A stretch of DNA of 64,000 nucleotides from Deltaproteobacteria bacterium (GTDB lineage Bacteria; BMS3Abin14): the NCBI GenBank assembly GCA_013151915.1, contig JAADHJ010000011.1, positions 1 to 64,000 on the forward strand, given 5' to 3'. The notes below the pieces were generated by a model. The model searched no databases and was not told where the DNA came from. It worked only from the letters and a program-made list of their open reading frames with translations. The position numbers were made by a program, and so were the translations under genes. Shown here in pieces: positions 63,537 through 64,000 of this stretch; the stretch's first letter is position 1, and the number at the start of each line of letters is the position of its first letter.

Positions 63537-64000
63537 ATGATACCGCGCTACACACGCCCCGAAATGGCCGCCATCTGGGAACCCGAGAACCGTTTCAATA
63601 TCTGGCTCGATGTTGAGGTCGCGGCCTGCGAGGCGTGGAACAGCCTGGGAAGAATCCCGGATGACGCACTTGCCGAGATCAAAGCCAAAGCAGCTTTCGA
63701 TATTGGTCGGATCGATGAGATCGAGGTTGAGGTAAAGCACGATGTAATCGCCTTTCTGACCTCGGTGGCCGAAAAGGTAGGACCTTCCTCACGCTTCATA
63801 CATCTCGGCATGACCAGTTCCGATGTGCTCGATACCTCCCTGGCCGTCCAGATGGTCCAGGCAGCTGACCTGATCCTGAAGGGGCTCGAAGATGCGAGGG
63901 AGGCTGTCCGTGAAAGAGCGTTGGAACACAGAGACACGGTGATGATGGGGCGGTCCCACGGGATGCACGCCGAACCTGTCACCTTCGGTTTGAAGATGGC
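63537..64000 (+). CDS. purB: Adenylosuccinate lyase PurB (N-terminal part, cut by window end)
   Basis: 154 residues before the edge. Opens MIPRYTRPEMAAIWEPENRF, and contains FIHLGMTSSDVLDTSLAVQM and GRSHGMHAEPVTFG with the conserved histidines. Cleaves adenylosuccinate and SAICAR in purine synthesis. ATG 63537 follows GGGAGGGGAACG. The signature loop with the catalytic serine lies beyond the window. Confidence 0.96.
   Translation, partial: MIPRYTRPEMAAIWEPENRFNIWLDVEVAACEAWNSLGRIPDDALAEIKAKAAFDIGRIDEIEVEVKHDVIAFLTSVAEKVGPSSRFIHLGMTSSDVLDTSLAVQMVQAADLILKGLEDAREAVRERALEHRDTVMMGRSHGMHAEPVTFGLKM

Overview
This is a gene-dense, roughly 55-60% GC bacterial chromosome segment made almost entirely of housekeeping genes, separated by unusually repeat-rich intergenic stretches. 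The organism looks like a diderm (outer-membrane-type protein fragment, GT9 heptosyltransferase-like protein, ArnT-like transferase, RseP). Several gene pairings (hisZ-purA, secA near argJ, a short GNAT-type N-acetylglutamate synthase, lspA beside ileS) recall Deltaproteobacteria/Desulfobacterota such as the Geobacter group. That placement is inferred from memory, not from a database search.

Layout. 1-6.6 kb: end of a probable beta-barrel protein, a frameshifted class V aminotransferase with serA (serine synthesis), hisZ, purA, tRNA-Lys and tRNA-Glu. 6.7-11.7 kb: stress and accessory genes (SYLF lipid-binding protein, cold-shock protein, GT39/ArnT-like transferase, AEC-family transporter, Hsp20). 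12-17.5 kb: a DinG-type helicase with an N-terminal JAMM-like domain, greA, and glnB-glnA behind a probable sigma-54 promoter. 17.6-22.5 kb (minus strand): DUF445-ileS-lspA-lgt. 22.7-29.8 kb: xseB-ispA-dxs-tlyA, nadK-recN-N-acetylglutamate synthase. 30-38.8 kb: pmbA, an M23 peptidase, secA, a receiver-GAF-histidine kinase, argJ. 39-48.8 kb: the envelope/translation superoperon rpsB-tsf-pyrH-frr-uppS-cdsA-dxr-rseP-ispG-proS. 48.9-51 kb: a GT9 glycosyltransferase and a LysE-type exporter. 51.5-64 kb: rimP-nusA-ylxR-infB-ylxP-rbfA-truB-rpsO-pnp-M16 protease-dut-MBL hydrolase-purB (cut by the window end).

How the genes fit together: Dxs, Dxr and IspG (MEP pathway) with IspA and UppS feed undecaprenyl carrier lipid synthesis. 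GlnB and GlnA keep their uridylylation and adenylylation tyrosines, which fits a classical nitrogen-control cascade. ArgJ and the GNAT synthase serve arginine synthesis. IleS, ProS, RimP, NusA, InfB, RbfA, TruB, RpsO and Pnp form the translation/RNA core.

The unusual content lies between the genes. I recognise at least seven dispersed repeat families, called R1-R7 here. R1 is a hairpin-rich, about 135-155 bp MITE-like element with about ten full or partial copies. One copy interrupts another repeat whose uninterrupted version is also in the window, giving an empty-site/filled-site pair. R1 ends supply or overlap stop codons of three genes. A related sequence (R6) sits at the 5' ends of glnB, recN and pyrH. 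No transposase, phage gene, CRISPR array or recognisable defence system was found.
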